Assembly: GCA_903828145.1 (NCBI GenBank)
Contig: CAIKKY010000006.1
Location: 310,001 to 374,000, forward strand
Source of the DNA: an uncultured Hyphomicrobiales bacterium
Lineage (GTDB): Bacteria; Pseudomonadota; Alphaproteobacteria; Rhizobiales; Devosiaceae
DNA: 64,000 nt
Direction of reading: 5' to 3'
Made by a program: the position numbers and the translations under genes. Below, one piece after another: positions 41,798 through 50,561 of this stretch. The notes beneath the pieces were generated by a model. That model ran no database searches and was not told the origin of the DNA. It was given only the letters and a program-made list of their open reading frames with translations. Positions within the stretch are counted from its first letter, which is position 1. Each line of letters opens with the position of its first letter.

Positions 41798-43164
41798 AGC
41801 GCCGTGCTGGCAAAATCCCAGATCAGCTTGAGGTTGAGCGCCGCAATGGCGAAGGCGATCACCCAGGCCAGGGCGCTGAGCCAGCGCGGCGCCACCAGCG
41901 CGCCCATTTTGGCCTTGTCGGCGGTAAACATCACAAGCGGAAACACCGCAAAGCTCAGTTGCAGGCTTAAAACCACCTGGGTCAGGATCAGCAACTGCCC
42001 GGTGCCTTCAGCGCCCCAGAGCAGCGTCACCGCCGCCGCAGGAATAATGGCTATGCCGCGCGTTACGAGCCGCCGAAGCCACGGCGGCAGGCGGACATTC
42101 AGAAAGCCTTCCATCACGATCTGACCGGCGAGGGTCGCCGTCACCGTGGAATTGAGCCCGCAGGCCAAAAGCGCCACCCCGAACAGCACCGGCGCTACCG
42201 CCAGCCCGACGAGCGGCGACAGCAGGGCGTGCGCCCGCCCGAGGTCCGTCACATCCGTATAGCCGGCGGCGTTGAACGTTGCGGCGGCGAGAATCAGGAT
42301 CGACGCGTTGATGGTGAGCGCAAACATCAGCGCCACGGTGGAATCGAGCGTCGCATACCCCAGCGCCTCGCGCTTTTCGGCCAGCGTGTCGCCCCAGGCG
42401 CGCGTCTGCACAATGCCCGAATGCAGGTAGATATTGTGCGGCATCACCGTCGCGCCCAGAATGCCGAGCGCCAGATACAGCATGTCCTTGTTGCCGATAA
42501 TCTCGGTTGTCGGTGCAAAGCCCCGGATCACCGCGCCCCAATCGGGGTTCGCCATCAGGATCTGGATAAAGAAGCTGGCGGCAATCACCGCGAGCAGCGC
42601 AATGACAAGCCCTTCGACATAGCGGAACCCAAGCCGCTGCAGGAGCAGGATCAGGAACACATCGAGCGCGGTAATGATCACCCCGAGTTCCAGCGGAATG
42701 CCAAACAGCAGGTTGAGCCCGATGGCCGTGCCGATCACCTCGGCAATGTCGGTGGCGATGATCGCCAGTTCGGCCAAGATCCACAACACAAAGGCAACCG
42801 GTCGTGGAAAGGCATCGCGGCAGGCCTGCGCCAGATCGCGCCCGGTGCCGACCGCGAGCCGCGCCGCAAGGGCCTGCAGCACAATCGCCATGATGTTGGA
42901 AACGAGCGCCACAAACAGCAGCGTGTAGCCAAACTGCGCGCCCCCCGCGAGCGAGGTCGCCCAGTTGCCCGGGTCCATATAGCCCACGGCCACCAGATAG
43001 CCCGGCCCGAAAAACGCCAGCGCGCGCCGGAAATGTCCTTTGCCTGTCACCGCAATCGAGCGGTTTACGTCCGATAGCGACGCCTCGCCCCGGGCCCGCC
43101 GAAACCCCGCCATCAGCCCGCCATCGCGGTCCGTGCCATTTTCGCCACGCGCCAGCCGGTCCAT
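41794..43164 (-). CDS. mntH: Nramp-family Mn2+/Fe2+ transporter
   Basis: The 456-residue protein imports divalent metal with protons. Eleven transmembrane segments follow a ~45-residue cytosolic N terminus. The metal-binding '[20 protein letters not shown]' in helix 1 and '[15 protein letters not shown]' in helix 6 are intact, so Mn2+/Fe2+ transport is expected. Start 43164 gives a long N terminus, and a later start near MAGFRR (43113) is possible. An A/T-rich stretch upstream (43211-43232) could hold a Mur/Fur site, which is typical for mntH. Confidence 0.93.
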   Translation of the reverse strand: MDRLARGENGTDRDGGLMAGFRRARGEASLSDVNRSIAVTGKGHFRRALAFFGPGYLVAVGYMDPGNWATSLAGGAQFGYTLLFVALVSNIMAIVLQALAARLAVGTGRDLAQACRDAFPRPVAFVLWILAELAIIATDIAEVIGTAIGLNLLFGIPLELGVIITALDVFLILLLQRLGFRYVEGLVIALLAVIAASFFIQILMANPDWGAVIRGFAPTTEIIGNKDMLYLALGILGATVMPHNIYLHSGIVQTRAWGDTLAEKREALGYATLDSTVALMFALTINASILILAAATFNAAGYTDVTDLGRAHALLSPLVGLAVAPVLFGVALLACGLNSTVTATLAGQIVMEGFLNVRLPPWLRRLVTRGIAIIPAAAVTLLWGAEGTGQLLILTQVVLSLQLSFAVFPLVMFTADKAKMGALVAPRWLSALAWVIAFAIAALNLKLIWDFASTAL

Positions 43165-43516
43165 TGTCGCCTCGTGCCGGTTCAGGAAGGGATCATCAGC
43201 CGCAGTTCAGTTAGGAATAGTTTTCATTTGCGACTACGGCGCGCGCTTGTCAAGGCCAGAGGGGCGTTTGATCGCTCCGTTTGCGGCTCCGTCGTCACCA
43301 GCACTTAACCTGTTTCAGCCCTGAGAGGGCCAGACCGCGTGCCCTGACTGGACAAGATGCGCCTTTGCCCGTATGGGAAAATATCGAATTTGGCTGACAT
43401 ACAGCACTATGCCCCCGCATTCCGGTCAGGCGCACGCTTTTGGAGTCCAAACCTCGACTGACCGGACAGGGTGAGCTTTCGTTCTGTCCACCCCTGAAGA
43501 CTGCGAAGAGGACACT
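43165..43516. other. 352-bp divergent spacer, mntH / cold-shock gene
   Basis: No protein-coding gene is supported here. The mntH side has an A/T-rich segment (TTAGGAATAGTTTTCATTTG, 43211-43230), a candidate metal-regulator site and promoter. The other side has the long 5' leader expected for cold-shock genes. It includes GGACAG (43464-43469) and CTGTCC (43484-43489), which can form a hairpin 30-50 bp before the start, and GTATGGGAAAATATCG (near 43372) as an A/T-rich promoter candidate. Promoters cannot be placed exactly. Confidence 0.4.
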
Positions 43517-43726
43517 ATGCAGAAGGGCACCGTTAAGTTCTATAATGACCAAAAGGGTTACGGCTTCATTCAGCCCGACGATGGCTCGAAGGACGTTTTC
43601 GTCCACGCCACGGCGCTGCAGCGCTCGGGCCTGAACGGCCTCGCCGAAGGCCAGAAGGTCTCGTTCGAGACCGGCGAAGACCGTCGCACCGGCAAGGTCG
43701 CTGTCACCACCATCGAAGCCGCCTGA
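43517..43726 (+). CDS. cspA: Cold-shock domain protein (CspA family)
   Basis: The 69-residue OB-fold protein binds single-stranded RNA/DNA and melts mRNA structure. RNP1 'KGYGFI' and RNP2 'VFVHAT' are complete, and the first strand '[11 protein letters not shown]' is standard. GAAGAGG is the ribosome-binding region. A long leader lies upstream and a strong terminator 25 bp after the stop, so it is monocistronic. Confidence 0.97.
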   Translation: MQKGTVKFYNDQKGYGFIQPDDGSKDVFVHATALQRSGLNGLAEGQKVSFETGEDRRTGKVAVTTIEAA

Positions 43727-43751
43727 TTATCGGTCATCGACGTGTTTTCTA

Positions 43752-43776
43752 GGCCGGGCGTTAGCCCGGCCTTTTT
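43752..43776 (+). terminator. Strong intrinsic terminator after cspA
   Basis: A perfect 8-bp stem GGCCGGGC / GCCCGGCC with a GTTA loop is followed by TTTTT. Confidence 0.95.
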
Positions 43777-44057
43777 CATTCCGCAATAGCTGGGGCGGGA
43801 GGCGCCGGGTCTTTAGCCGGCTGCCGCTTCGGGCGCCTCAGCAGCAGCACAATCGGCAGCGCGGCGAGCGTCACCCACATCATCAGTTTGAAATCATCGA
43901 GAAAGGCGATCATCGTCGCCTGCTGCATGACGAGCCCGTTGAGCGTCGAGGCCATCCGCCCGATCCCGCCAGCCGCCTGCAGGGCATCGCGCAGCGGACC
44001 CCAGTCGAAACTCAGCCGCGAGCCGATCTCCATCTGATTGATCGTCGCGCCAGGGTG
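43776..44057 (-). pseudogene. C-terminal remnant of a DHA2/EmrB-type MFS transporter
   Basis: About 93 codons upstream of a TGA stop encode 'LNGLVMQQATMIAFLDDFKL' followed by 'MMWVTLAALPIVLLLRRPKR', the last membrane helix and tail of DHA2-family drug exporters (EmrB/FarB-like). The family-typical 'QA.MIA..DDF.LM' motif is intact. The 12-13 helices that should precede it are missing, because upstream sequence is dusA and its leader on the other strand. No start is evident, so this looks like a deletion remnant. The T-tract of the cspA terminator ends at its stop codon. Confidence 0.7.
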
Positions 44058-44130
44058 CAGGTCTGCCCTCAAAACTGGACATTTTCGCCCTATTGGGGCA
44101 GAAGCCCCCGCAACAGGAGAGCCTTTCCCC

Positions 44131-45129
44131 GTGTCTGCCCCGCCCCGCACCATCGCCACCTCTCGCCGCTTTTCCGTGGCGCCCATGATGGATTGGACTG
44201 ACCGCCATTGCCGGACCCTGCACCGGCTGCTGACGGCTGAGGCCCTGCTCTTTACTGAGATGGTCACGGCGCCCGCCATCGTCCATGGCGACCGCGAGCG
44301 CCTGTTGGGCTTTGGCGCGGTCGAGCACCCCATTGCGCTGCAACTGGGTGGGTCGGACCCGGCCGAACTGGCCGAGGCAACCCGCCTTGCTGAACCCTTT
44401 GGCTATGATGAAATCAACCTGAATGTCGGCTGCCCGTCAGATCGGGTGCAGTCGGGCCGCTTCGGGGCCTGCCTCATGGCCGAACCGGCGCTGGTGGCCG
44501 ATTGCGTGCGGGCGATGAAAACCGCAACCGATCGTCCGGTTACCGTCAAATGCCGCATTGGCATCGACGATCAGGATACGGAGGAAAGCCTTGATCGCTT
44601 TGCCGATGGTCTGGTCGGGGCCGGGGTGGATGCGCTCTATGTCCATGCCCGCAAGGCCTGGCTCAAGGGCCTGAGCCCCAAGGAAAACCGCACCATTCCG
44701 CCGCTCGACTATGATCGCGTGCACCGCCTCGCCACACGGCTTCGGCCGCTGCCGGTCCTTCTCAATGGCGGGCTTGAAACGCTCGAGGCCGGCCTTGCCG
44801 CGCAGGGACCGTGCTTTGGCATCATGCTGGGTCGTGCTGCCTACCACGACCCGATGCTGCTCGCCGCCGTCGACGCCGAGGTCTTCGGGCAGGATCACGC
44901 GCTGCCCGATCTGGGCGCCCTCATGGCGGCCATGGCCGATTACGCCGAAGCGCAGATGGTGCAAGGCACAAGGCTGAATGCCATCACGCGGCACATGCTG
45001 GGGCTCGCCAATGGGCTGCCCGGTGCGCGCCAGTTCCGCCAGATCCTGTCGGTCGAGGCCTGCCGCAAGGGCGCGGGGCCCGAAACGCTGGTCCGCGCGC
45101 TTGATGCCCTCACGCGTGCCGCCGCCTGA
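44131..45129 (+). CDS. dusA: tRNA-dihydrouridine(20/20a) synthase DusA
   Basis: The 332-residue flavoprotein reduces uridine 20/20a in tRNA. The N-terminal TIM barrel has 'FSVAPMMDWTDRHCR' (FMN site), 'EINLNVGCPSDRVQSGRFG' with catalytic Cys101, and 'PVTVKCRIGIDD'. The C-terminal helical domain includes 'TRHMLGLANGLPGARQFRQIL', as in DusA rather than DusB. GTG 44131 (AGGAGA upstream) gives the normal length of about 330. An ATG at 44038 would add 31 unlikely residues. Confidence 0.95.
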   Translation: MSAPPRTIATSRRFSVAPMMDWTDRHCRTLHRLLTAEALLFTEMVTAPAIVHGDRERLLGFGAVEHPIALQLGGSDPAELAEATRLAEPFGYDEINLNVGCPSDRVQSGRFGACLMAEPALVADCVRAMKTATDRPVTVKCRIGIDDQDTEESLDRFADGLVGAGVDALYVHARKAWLKGLSPKENRTIPPLDYDRVHRLATRLRPLPVLLNGGLETLEAGLAAQGPCFGIMLGRAAYHDPMLLAAVDAEVFGQDHALPDLGALMAAMADYAEAQMVQGTRLNAITRHMLGLANGLPGARQFRQILSVEACRKGAGPETLVRALDALTRAAA

Positions 45130-45132
45130 GGC

Positions 45133-45621
45133 CTATTTGCTGGTCCAGAAATCGGCCTGAAGCTGAGCGGCTTCGTCTTCGAGCATCGGGCCCACCAGTT
45201 CGGTGGGCCGCTGCCCGGCGTTGAACACGATTTCGCAGGGCAGATCGAGCGTCGGATTTTCCTCATGCGCCCCGGTCTGTTCCTTGAGGCCGCGCTCGGT
45301 CTGGCCATAAACCACCCGCCCGATCCCGGCCCAGTAGATCGCCCCGGCGCACATGGCGCAGGGTTCGGCTGAGGTATAGAGCGTGCAGTCTTTCAGCTCA
45401 TCGAGGCTGAGATTGCGCGCCGCCCAGGACGCGAGCAGCCGTTCGGCATGGGCCGTGCGGTCGCCGCCTTCGCTGGTATAGCCATTGCCCTGCCGCGCCA
45501 GAATGCGGCCAGATTTGTCCGCCAGCACCGATCCGAAGGGATGATCGCCCCCATCGCGGGCCGCTTTGGCCACCTGAAAGGCTTCGCGCAGCAGGGCTTC
45601 GTCATGGTCACGTTTCGGCAT
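45133..45621 (-). CDS. Nucleoside/guanine deaminase-like protein
   Basis: The 162-residue protein is a cytidine-deaminase-fold zinc enzyme. The zinc and catalytic residues are 'HAE' (His58, Glu60) and 'PCAMC' (Cys88, Cys91), followed by 'GAIYWAGIGRVVYG'. The sequence is closer to guanine/nucleoside deaminases than to tRNA deaminase TadA, which is shorter and has a different C terminus. The exact substrate is not determined. It converges with dusA (3-bp gap). Confidence 0.88.
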   Translation of the reverse strand: MPKRDHDEALLREAFQVAKAARDGGDHPFGSVLADKSGRILARQGNGYTSEGGDRTAHAERLLASWAARNLSLDELKDCTLYTSAEPCAMCAGAIYWAGIGRVVYGQTERGLKEQTGAHEENPTLDLPCEIVFNAGQRPTELVGPMLEDEAAQLQADFWTSK

Positions 45622-45648
45622 CAGGGGCTCCAGGGCAGGGGTCTTGCC

Positions 45649-46335
45649 TTAGTCGCGCAGTTCGAGCGCGCTCCCCTTCACCGCATACTGGCTGAGCGTT
45701 CTCAAAAAGCTCATGCCCAACAGGCTGGTATCGAGTGCGCCCGGCTCCACCACAAAGGCGCGCACATTGTTGCGCACGATCCCGCCCACGTCCACCCGGT
45801 CGAGCGTGACTTCTGCCGCCTTTCCGGTGCCATTCGCCGTCGCCACGGGGATATGGTAGCTGAGCGCCGCCGTTTCGATCCCGGCGGTCTCGGCATCCTT
45901 GTGCGACAGCACGATGGCACTCGCGCCCGTATCGAAAATCGTCGAGATCGGGTGCCCGTTGATGCTGGTTTTCACCGTGAAATGCCCGTCGCGCCCGGCG
46001 CGGAAGGTCACGGCGCCGGTCTGGTCATCGACCACGGCAACGCCCGGCATCAGTTCGCCGACAAGGCGGGAGGCGACATCGGTCAGGTCCGCCCGATAGG
46101 TGTACCCCACCAGCACCAGCCCGAAAATCACGCCCCAGGCGATGAGATTGCCGAGCAGTTCCGACAGGCTGCGCCGTCGCGCAAAAATCCCCCCGGCAAG
46201 GAGGATCAGGATGATGACAAGCGGCAGCGCCTGCGCCAGTTGCCCGTCGCTGAGCCCAAGAGCATTGCCGGCATCGGTGTTGAGGATCACCACGATACCG
46301 AAGCCAACGAGCAGCGCGACGCCAATAAACAGCAT
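45649..46335 (-). CDS. TIGR02281 clan AA aspartic protease, membrane-anchored
   Basis: The 228-residue protein has three hydrophobic segments in the first ~100 residues, then a retropepsin-like domain (~125-228). The active site is 'IFDTGASAIVLS', and 'HPISTIFDTGAS' plus 'LLGMSFLRTL' match the family. One Asp per chain implies dimerisation. ATG 46335 (MLFIGVALLVGFG) is chosen because upstream in-frame codons lack membrane-protein character. It ends 27 bp after the deaminase start on the same strand, so the two may be cotranscribed. Confidence 0.85.
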   Translation of the reverse strand: MLFIGVALLVGFGIVVILNTDAGNALGLSDGQLAQALPLVIILILLAGGIFARRRSLSELLGNLIAWGVIFGLVLVGYTYRADLTDVASRLVGELMPGVAVVDDQTGAVTFRAGRDGHFTVKTSINGHPISTIFDTGASAIVLSHKDAETAGIETAALSYHIPVATANGTGKAAEVTLDRVDVGGIVRNNVRAFVVEPGALDTSLLGMSFLRTLSQYAVKGSALELRD

Positions 46336-46408
46336 GAGAGAGTGAGCACCTGAAGTGGCCAAGACACCCCTAACAATGGGGTGCCGAGCGGCGAAAGAAA
46401 AGCACCTG

Positions 46409-47200
46409 TCAGTGAAAGGCCAAAAACACGGTAAGGGTTGCCAGTTCAATGAGGCCGATCAGCGCGCCGATCAGATCGCCGGTCTGCCCACCCACCAGCC
46501 TGCGGCAGAGCAACACCCACAAAGTCGCCACGCCCGCCGCCGCTGCGGCGGCGAGACCAAAGGCCAGAACGCTGGTGAAGGGCGCCGCGAGCGCAAAACC
46601 AATAACGGCCGACAAACCCATGCCGACCCAGAACGGGCGGGCGCCGAGGCGTCCGGCTGTGGCCGATGCCCCGCCGGTCCGGGCCGCTGGAAGCGCGACG
46701 GCCATCCACAACCCGGCTGAGCGCGCGAGCACGCCCGTTGCAATAAGGAGTGCCGCCCCGGCGAGCGGATTGACTGCCACAACGCTGGCGAGCCCCGCAA
46801 CGCGGATGAGCACCGCCAGTACGAGCGCCAGAACCCCATAGGTGCCGTGGCGGCTGTCTTTCATGATCTCGAGCCGCCGGTCGGCCGTCGCGCCGCCGAA
46901 GAGCCCGTCGAACGCGTCGGCAAGGGCATCCTCGCTCATGGCGCCGGTCACGAGGGCCGATGCGCCAACCGCAAACCCCGCGGCCACGAGCGGCGGCAGG
47001 CCGAGAAACGCCAGCGCTGCCAGCAGCACGGCGGGGCCAGCGCCAATCAGGACGCTGGCGAAACCGAGGCCGCCTGCCATGCGGTTGAGGTCGGGCGCAC
47101 GATGCTCTGCCGGGCCCGTCGGCAGCCGCGAGAAAAACCGCAGCGCCATGGCGAGATCATCGCCCAGCCGGTCGCGCAGCCCCTGTCTGGTTTCGGCCAT
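46409..47200 (-). CDS. cobS: Adenosylcobinamide-GDP ribazoletransferase CobS
   Basis: The 263-residue membrane enzyme joins adenosylcobinamide-GDP and alpha-ribazole in the last steps of B12 assembly. About six helices are visible. The metal-binding loop reads 'SEDALADAFDGLFGG' followed by 'RRLEIMKDSRHGTYG'. In E. coli the first position is His (HLDGLADTCDG), and here it is Ser. It is divergent from cobT across 68 bp, too short for a B12 riboswitch. Confidence 0.92.
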   Translation of the reverse strand: MAETRQGLRDRLGDDLAMALRFFSRLPTGPAEHRAPDLNRMAGGLGFASVLIGAGPAVLLAALAFLGLPPLVAAGFAVGASALVTGAMSEDALADAFDGLFGGATADRRLEIMKDSRHGTYGVLALVLAVLIRVAGLASVVAVNPLAGAALLIATGVLARSAGLWMAVALPAARTGGASATAGRLGARPFWVGMGLSAVIGFALAAPFTSVLAFGLAAAAAAGVATLWVLLCRRLVGGQTGDLIGALIGLIELATLTVFLAFH

Positions 47201-47268
47201 TTACAACCCACCCGCCCTTGGTCCAAGTGTCCGCTGTCTATCACCCGCCCCCCAGAGTCGCCACGACC

Positions 47269-48279
47269 ATGACCTCGCCCTTTGCCGACATCCTCGACCT
47301 CATCCATATCGCCCCGATGGGCGATGACGCCGCCGTGGCCGCGGTGCGCGCCCGCGACCTCACCCTCACCAAACCGGCCGGGTCCTTGGGTGAACTGGAG
47401 CATCTGGTCGAGTTTCTGGCGCGCTGGCAGGGCAAGGCCGTGCCCACAATTGATAATCCCATGGTGGCGATTTTCGCCGGTAATCACGGCGTGACCGATC
47501 AGGGCGTCTCGGCCTTTCCGCGCGCCGTTACGGCGCAGATGGTGAAAAACTTCACCGAGGGCGGGGCGGCCATTTCGCGCATCTGCGCGCAGCACGAAAT
47601 CAACCTGCGCGTGTTCGAACTGGCGCTTGAAATGCCCACCGGCGACATCACCCTCGAGCCCGCCATGGATGACCGCATGGCCGCGGCCACCGTGGCCTAT
47701 GGCATGGAAGCCGTGGCCGGTAAGCCCGATCTTCTTGGCCTTGGCGAAATGGGCATTGGCAATACTACCATTGCGGCCGCGATCTACGCCGCGCTCTATG
47801 GCGGCACCGGCGCGGATTGGGTCGGCCGGGGTACCGGCGTTGACGATCAGGGCCTCACCCGCAAGGCCGCCGCCGTGGATCGCGCGCTCAGCCGCCACAA
47901 GGATGCGCTGGGCGACCCGCTGCTCATCCTCGCGCGGCTCGGTGGACGCGAAATTGCCGCCATGCTGGGGGCCATTCTCGCAGCGCGGCAGCAGAAAATC
48001 CCGGTGTTTATTGATGGCTATGTGGCCTCGGCCGCAGCCGCGCTTGCCCACGCCATCAACCCCGATGCCATTGCCCATTGCCGCTTCGCCCATCGCTCCG
48101 CTGAGGGGGCGCATGGGCGGGTTCTGGATGCGATGGGGGTCAGGCCGCTGCTCGATCTTGGTATGCGGCTTGGCGAAGGCACCGGGGCGGCCCTCGCCAT
48201 CGTCCTGGCAAAGACCGCGCTTAATCTCCACACGAGCATGGCGACCTTCAGCGCGGCCGGCGTCTCTCAGCGCGGCTGA
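47269..48279 (+). CDS. cobT: Nicotinate-nucleotide-dimethylbenzimidazole phosphoribosyltransferase CobT
   Basis: The 336-residue enzyme makes alpha-ribazole phosphate, the lower-ligand precursor of B12. Family motifs are 'KPAGSLGELEHLVEFLARWQGK', 'IFAGNHGVTDQGVSAFP', 'LGEMGIGNTTIAAAI', 'RGTGVDDQGL' and the C-terminal 'LDLGMRLGEGTGAALA' with the catalytic Glu. ATG 47269 is chosen over an upstream in-frame ATG at 47218 that adds an unlikely leader. It pairs functionally with the divergent cobS. Confidence 0.96.
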   Translation: MTSPFADILDLIHIAPMGDDAAVAAVRARDLTLTKPAGSLGELEHLVEFLARWQGKAVPTIDNPMVAIFAGNHGVTDQGVSAFPRAVTAQMVKNFTEGGAAISRICAQHEINLRVFELALEMPTGDITLEPAMDDRMAAATVAYGMEAVAGKPDLLGLGEMGIGNTTIAAAIYAALYGGTGADWVGRGTGVDDQGLTRKAAAVDRALSRHKDALGDPLLILARLGGREIAAMLGAILAARQQKIPVFIDGYVASAAAALAHAINPDAIAHCRFAHRSAEGAHGRVLDAMGVRPLLDLGMRLGEGTGAALAIVLAKTALNLHTSMATFSAAGVSQRG

Positions 48280-49761
48280 TCAGCCGACGCGCGCCAGCGG
48301 CACCGCAACCGCCGCTTTGCGCACCCGGCCCACGGGGAAGGTCACTATGGCCTCGGTGCCCACGCCCTCGCGGCTGAAAATATCGAAGCGGCCCTGGTGG
48401 AGCGCCATCAGGCGGCTGACAATGCCGAGCCCGAGACCCGCGCCCTGACCGGGGCGTTTTTCCGACAGCGTGCCGAGCCGCCGCGCCTCACGCGCCGCCA
48501 TCAGATCGTCGCGGCTCATGCCCATCCCTGTGTCGCGCACCGACACCATCTGCCCGCCATCGGCCGACAGGGCGACCCGCAGGTCCACGGTCCCGCCATC
48601 CTCAGTGAATGTGATGGCGTTTGAGCACAGGTTGATCAGCACCTGCCGCACGGCGCGCTCATCGCACAGCAACGGGGGCAGTGCAGCCAGGTGCAGCCGG
48701 AAGGTCAGGCCCTTGCTCTTCGCCTTCATCTCCAGCATGCGGCGGCAATCCTCGGCAATATCGGCAAGGTGCAGCGGTTCTTCAGAGAGTTCATACCGGC
48801 CGGAATCTATGCGGCTGAGGTCCAGCAATTCGTTGATCAGCGTTAAAAGGTGCTGGCCCGAGTGGTGGATATCGCTCGCATAATCGCGGTACTGTGCCAC
48901 CTGGTGCGGGCCCAGAAGTTCGGATTTCAGCACTTCGGCAAAGCCGAGAATGGCGTTCAGCGGGGTCCGCAGCTCGTGGCTCATGGTAGCGAGAAAGTGC
49001 GACTTCGCGCTGTTTGAACGCTCGGCCTGCCAGCGCGCGAGATCGGCCTGGAGCCGGGCCTCTGTCGCGCGGCGTGCCAGCGCCTCGGCACCCTCCACCG
49101 CTTCGATGCGGCTGCGTTCAATCCCCGAAAGATCGAGCCCGAGGCGGCAGAACGCGAGCGTTGCCCCCGCCATCACCACGCCGAGCGTCCAGCTGGCGCT
49201 ACCCGCGAGCGCCTGGAGACCGAGCGCCGCGCCGATGCCGAGGGGCAGCGTGCCGAGGATCACGGCGAAGCTGAGGTGCCGGGCCATGATGGCGTTGATC
49301 GCAAGTCCGATCAGCGCCGTGCCGAACAGCGTGCTGATCGGCGTAGCGGCCGCGTCGGGCCACAGGGCGATCAGCCCGATCCCGGCCCAACTGATCCCGA
49401 ACAGCATTTCGCTGAGCCCGATCAGCAGGCGGTCCGGGCCGCGTTTCAGCGTCATGCGCGCAACGAGCAGCACCGGCACCAGCGCCGCGCCGATGGCGGC
49501 GGCCCAGCTCAATCCGGCGACCGGACCGAGGCTGATCGCCGTCACAGCAGCAAGCCCGGCGATCAGCAGCACCAGGACGGGGGCTTCGGCGAGCCGCGCC
49601 CGTGCATGCGCCTGATGGATGGCATGCGCAACGCTCGCTGTGTCAGGCGGCGCGCCGGTCTCGGCCGTGTCCGCTGATGGAAGGGCCGATGGCGCCACCA
49701 ACGGGGGCACCATGCCGCCCTCTGGCGCGGGCGGCGCAAATGTCATGGCTGTGGGGCGCAT
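48280..49761 (-). CDS. Membrane histidine kinase, PleC/DivJ-like
   Basis: The 493-residue protein has about six transmembrane helices (~60-205), a coiled linker, HisKA with His262 in 'FLATMSHELRTPLNAILGFAE', and HATPase_c with 'LINLCSNAITFTEDGG' and 'GAGLGLGIVSRL'. The HisKA region 'LLGPHQVAQYRDYASDIHHSG' with 'LINELLDLSRIDSGRYEL' is the signature of the PleC/DivJ family, which acts on DivK-type cell-fate regulators. No receiver gene is adjacent. It converges on cobT with no gap. Confidence 0.88.
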   Translation of the reverse strand: MRPTAMTFAPPAPEGGMVPPLVAPSALPSADTAETGAPPDTASVAHAIHQAHARARLAEAPVLVLLIAGLAAVTAISLGPVAGLSWAAAIGAALVPVLLVARMTLKRGPDRLLIGLSEMLFGISWAGIGLIALWPDAAATPISTLFGTALIGLAINAIMARHLSFAVILGTLPLGIGAALGLQALAGSASWTLGVVMAGATLAFCRLGLDLSGIERSRIEAVEGAEALARRATEARLQADLARWQAERSNSAKSHFLATMSHELRTPLNAILGFAEVLKSELLGPHQVAQYRDYASDIHHSGQHLLTLINELLDLSRIDSGRYELSEEPLHLADIAEDCRRMLEMKAKSKGLTFRLHLAALPPLLCDERAVRQVLINLCSNAITFTEDGGTVDLRVALSADGGQMVSVRDTGMGMSRDDLMAAREARRLGTLSEKRPGQGAGLGLGIVSRLMALHQGRFDIFSREGVGTEAIVTFPVGRVRKAAVAVPLARVG

Positions 49762-49895
49762 ACGCTGAACTCGGTTACTGGACCCCGGCAGGCGCGATCG
49801 CCTGCTCGACTGGGGCCAACCCTAGACCCGCCGGGGTTAAGCGACGGTGAAACGCGAGGCGCGGTTGCGTGTCTTTCCGCCGCGCGAGCTCCGCG

Positions 49896-49978
49896 TTGAC
49901 AGACGGAAGAAATTTGCGCTTTATCCCGGCAATTCGCTGCGGATTTGCGCTTACGGGTCCAAACACCCGCCAATTCGC
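49896..49978 (+). promoter_or_regulatory. Promoter and phased repeats before the Lrp/AsnC gene
   Basis: TTGACA (49896-49901) and CTTTAT (49919-49924) are 17 bp apart and form a reasonable sigma-70 promoter. ATTTGCGCTT occurs at 49912-49921 and again at 49943-49952 (31 bp apart, three helical turns), and AATTCGC occurs at 49931 and 49972. Such phased A/T-rich repeats are usual for autoregulating Lrp-type proteins. Binding is inferred. Confidence 0.6.
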
Positions 49979-50004
49979 AATCTGGTTTCGTAAGGATGCC
50001 CATA

Positions 50005-50484
50005 ATGGACAAGATCGACCGCAAGATCCTCGCGCTTTTGCAGAAGGATGCGACCATGCCGGTGGCGGAAATTGGTCGGAAGGTTGGCCTGTCCACCACC
50101 CCGTGCTGGCGCCGCATTCAGAAGATGGAAGAAGACGGCATCATCAAGGGCCGCGTTGCTGTGCTCGATCCGGCCAAGGTCAATGCGGGTGTCACGGTCT
50201 TTGTCTCGATCCGCACCAACGAACACAATGAAGCCTGGATGCGGAAATTCGCTGCCGTGGTGGAAGACTTCAACGAAGTCGTCGAGTTCTACCGCATGAG
50301 CGGCGAGACTGATTATCTGCTGCGCGTGGTCGTGCCCGATATCGGGGCCTATGACGCGTTCTACAAAAAGCTCATCGCCAAGATTGCGCTGAGCGATGTG
50401 AGTTCATCCTTCGCCATGGGCCAGATCAAATATACCACGGCGCTGCCGCTCGAGTTTGCCCTTGTCGACGACGACGACAAATAG
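50005..50484 (+). CDS. Lrp/AsnC family transcriptional regulator
   Basis: The 159-residue regulator has an N-terminal helix-turn-helix ('IDRKILALLQKDATMPVAEI' then 'VGLSTTPCWRRIQKMEEDG') and a RAM ligand domain ('MSGETDYLLRVVVPDIGAYDAF', 'SSFAMGQIKYTTALPL'). The 'TPCWRRIQKM' recognition helix is the form seen in Lrp-like amino-acid-responsive regulators. AAGGA is well placed for ATG 50005. The C terminus ends in an acidic DDDDK tail. It is probably autoregulated through the upstream repeats. Confidence 0.94.
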   Translation: MDKIDRKILALLQKDATMPVAEIGRKVGLSTTPCWRRIQKMEEDGIIKGRVAVLDPAKVNAGVTVFVSIRTNEHNEAWMRKFAAVVEDFNEVVEFYRMSGETDYLLRVVVPDIGAYDAFYKKLIAKIALSDVSSSFAMGQIKYTTALPLEFALVDDDDK

Positions 50485-50506
50485 ACCACGAATCCCAGAG
50501 CAAAAT

Positions 50507-50541
50507 AAAAAGGCCGCCTCCCGGGGGAGACGGCCTTTTTT
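50507..50541. terminator. Bidirectional terminator between convergent genes
   Basis: The stem AGGCCG-C-CTCC / GGAG-A-CGGCCT (one mismatch, CGGG loop) is preceded by an A-rich run and followed by TTTTTT, so it can serve the Lrp gene on one strand and the L,D-transpeptidase gene on the other. Confidence 0.92.
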
Positions 50542-50561
50542 GTTAAGCTCAATGATCGGCT

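Noticed and set aside
43211-43232. Mur/Fur box upstream of mntH
   Set aside because: The region is A/T-rich and in the right place, but I could not align a convincing palindrome to either consensus, so it is recorded only in the spacer entry.
47201-47268. Cobalamin riboswitch between cobS and cobT
   Set aside because: The divergent gap is 68 bp, too short for the element, and no B12-box-like sequence is visible.
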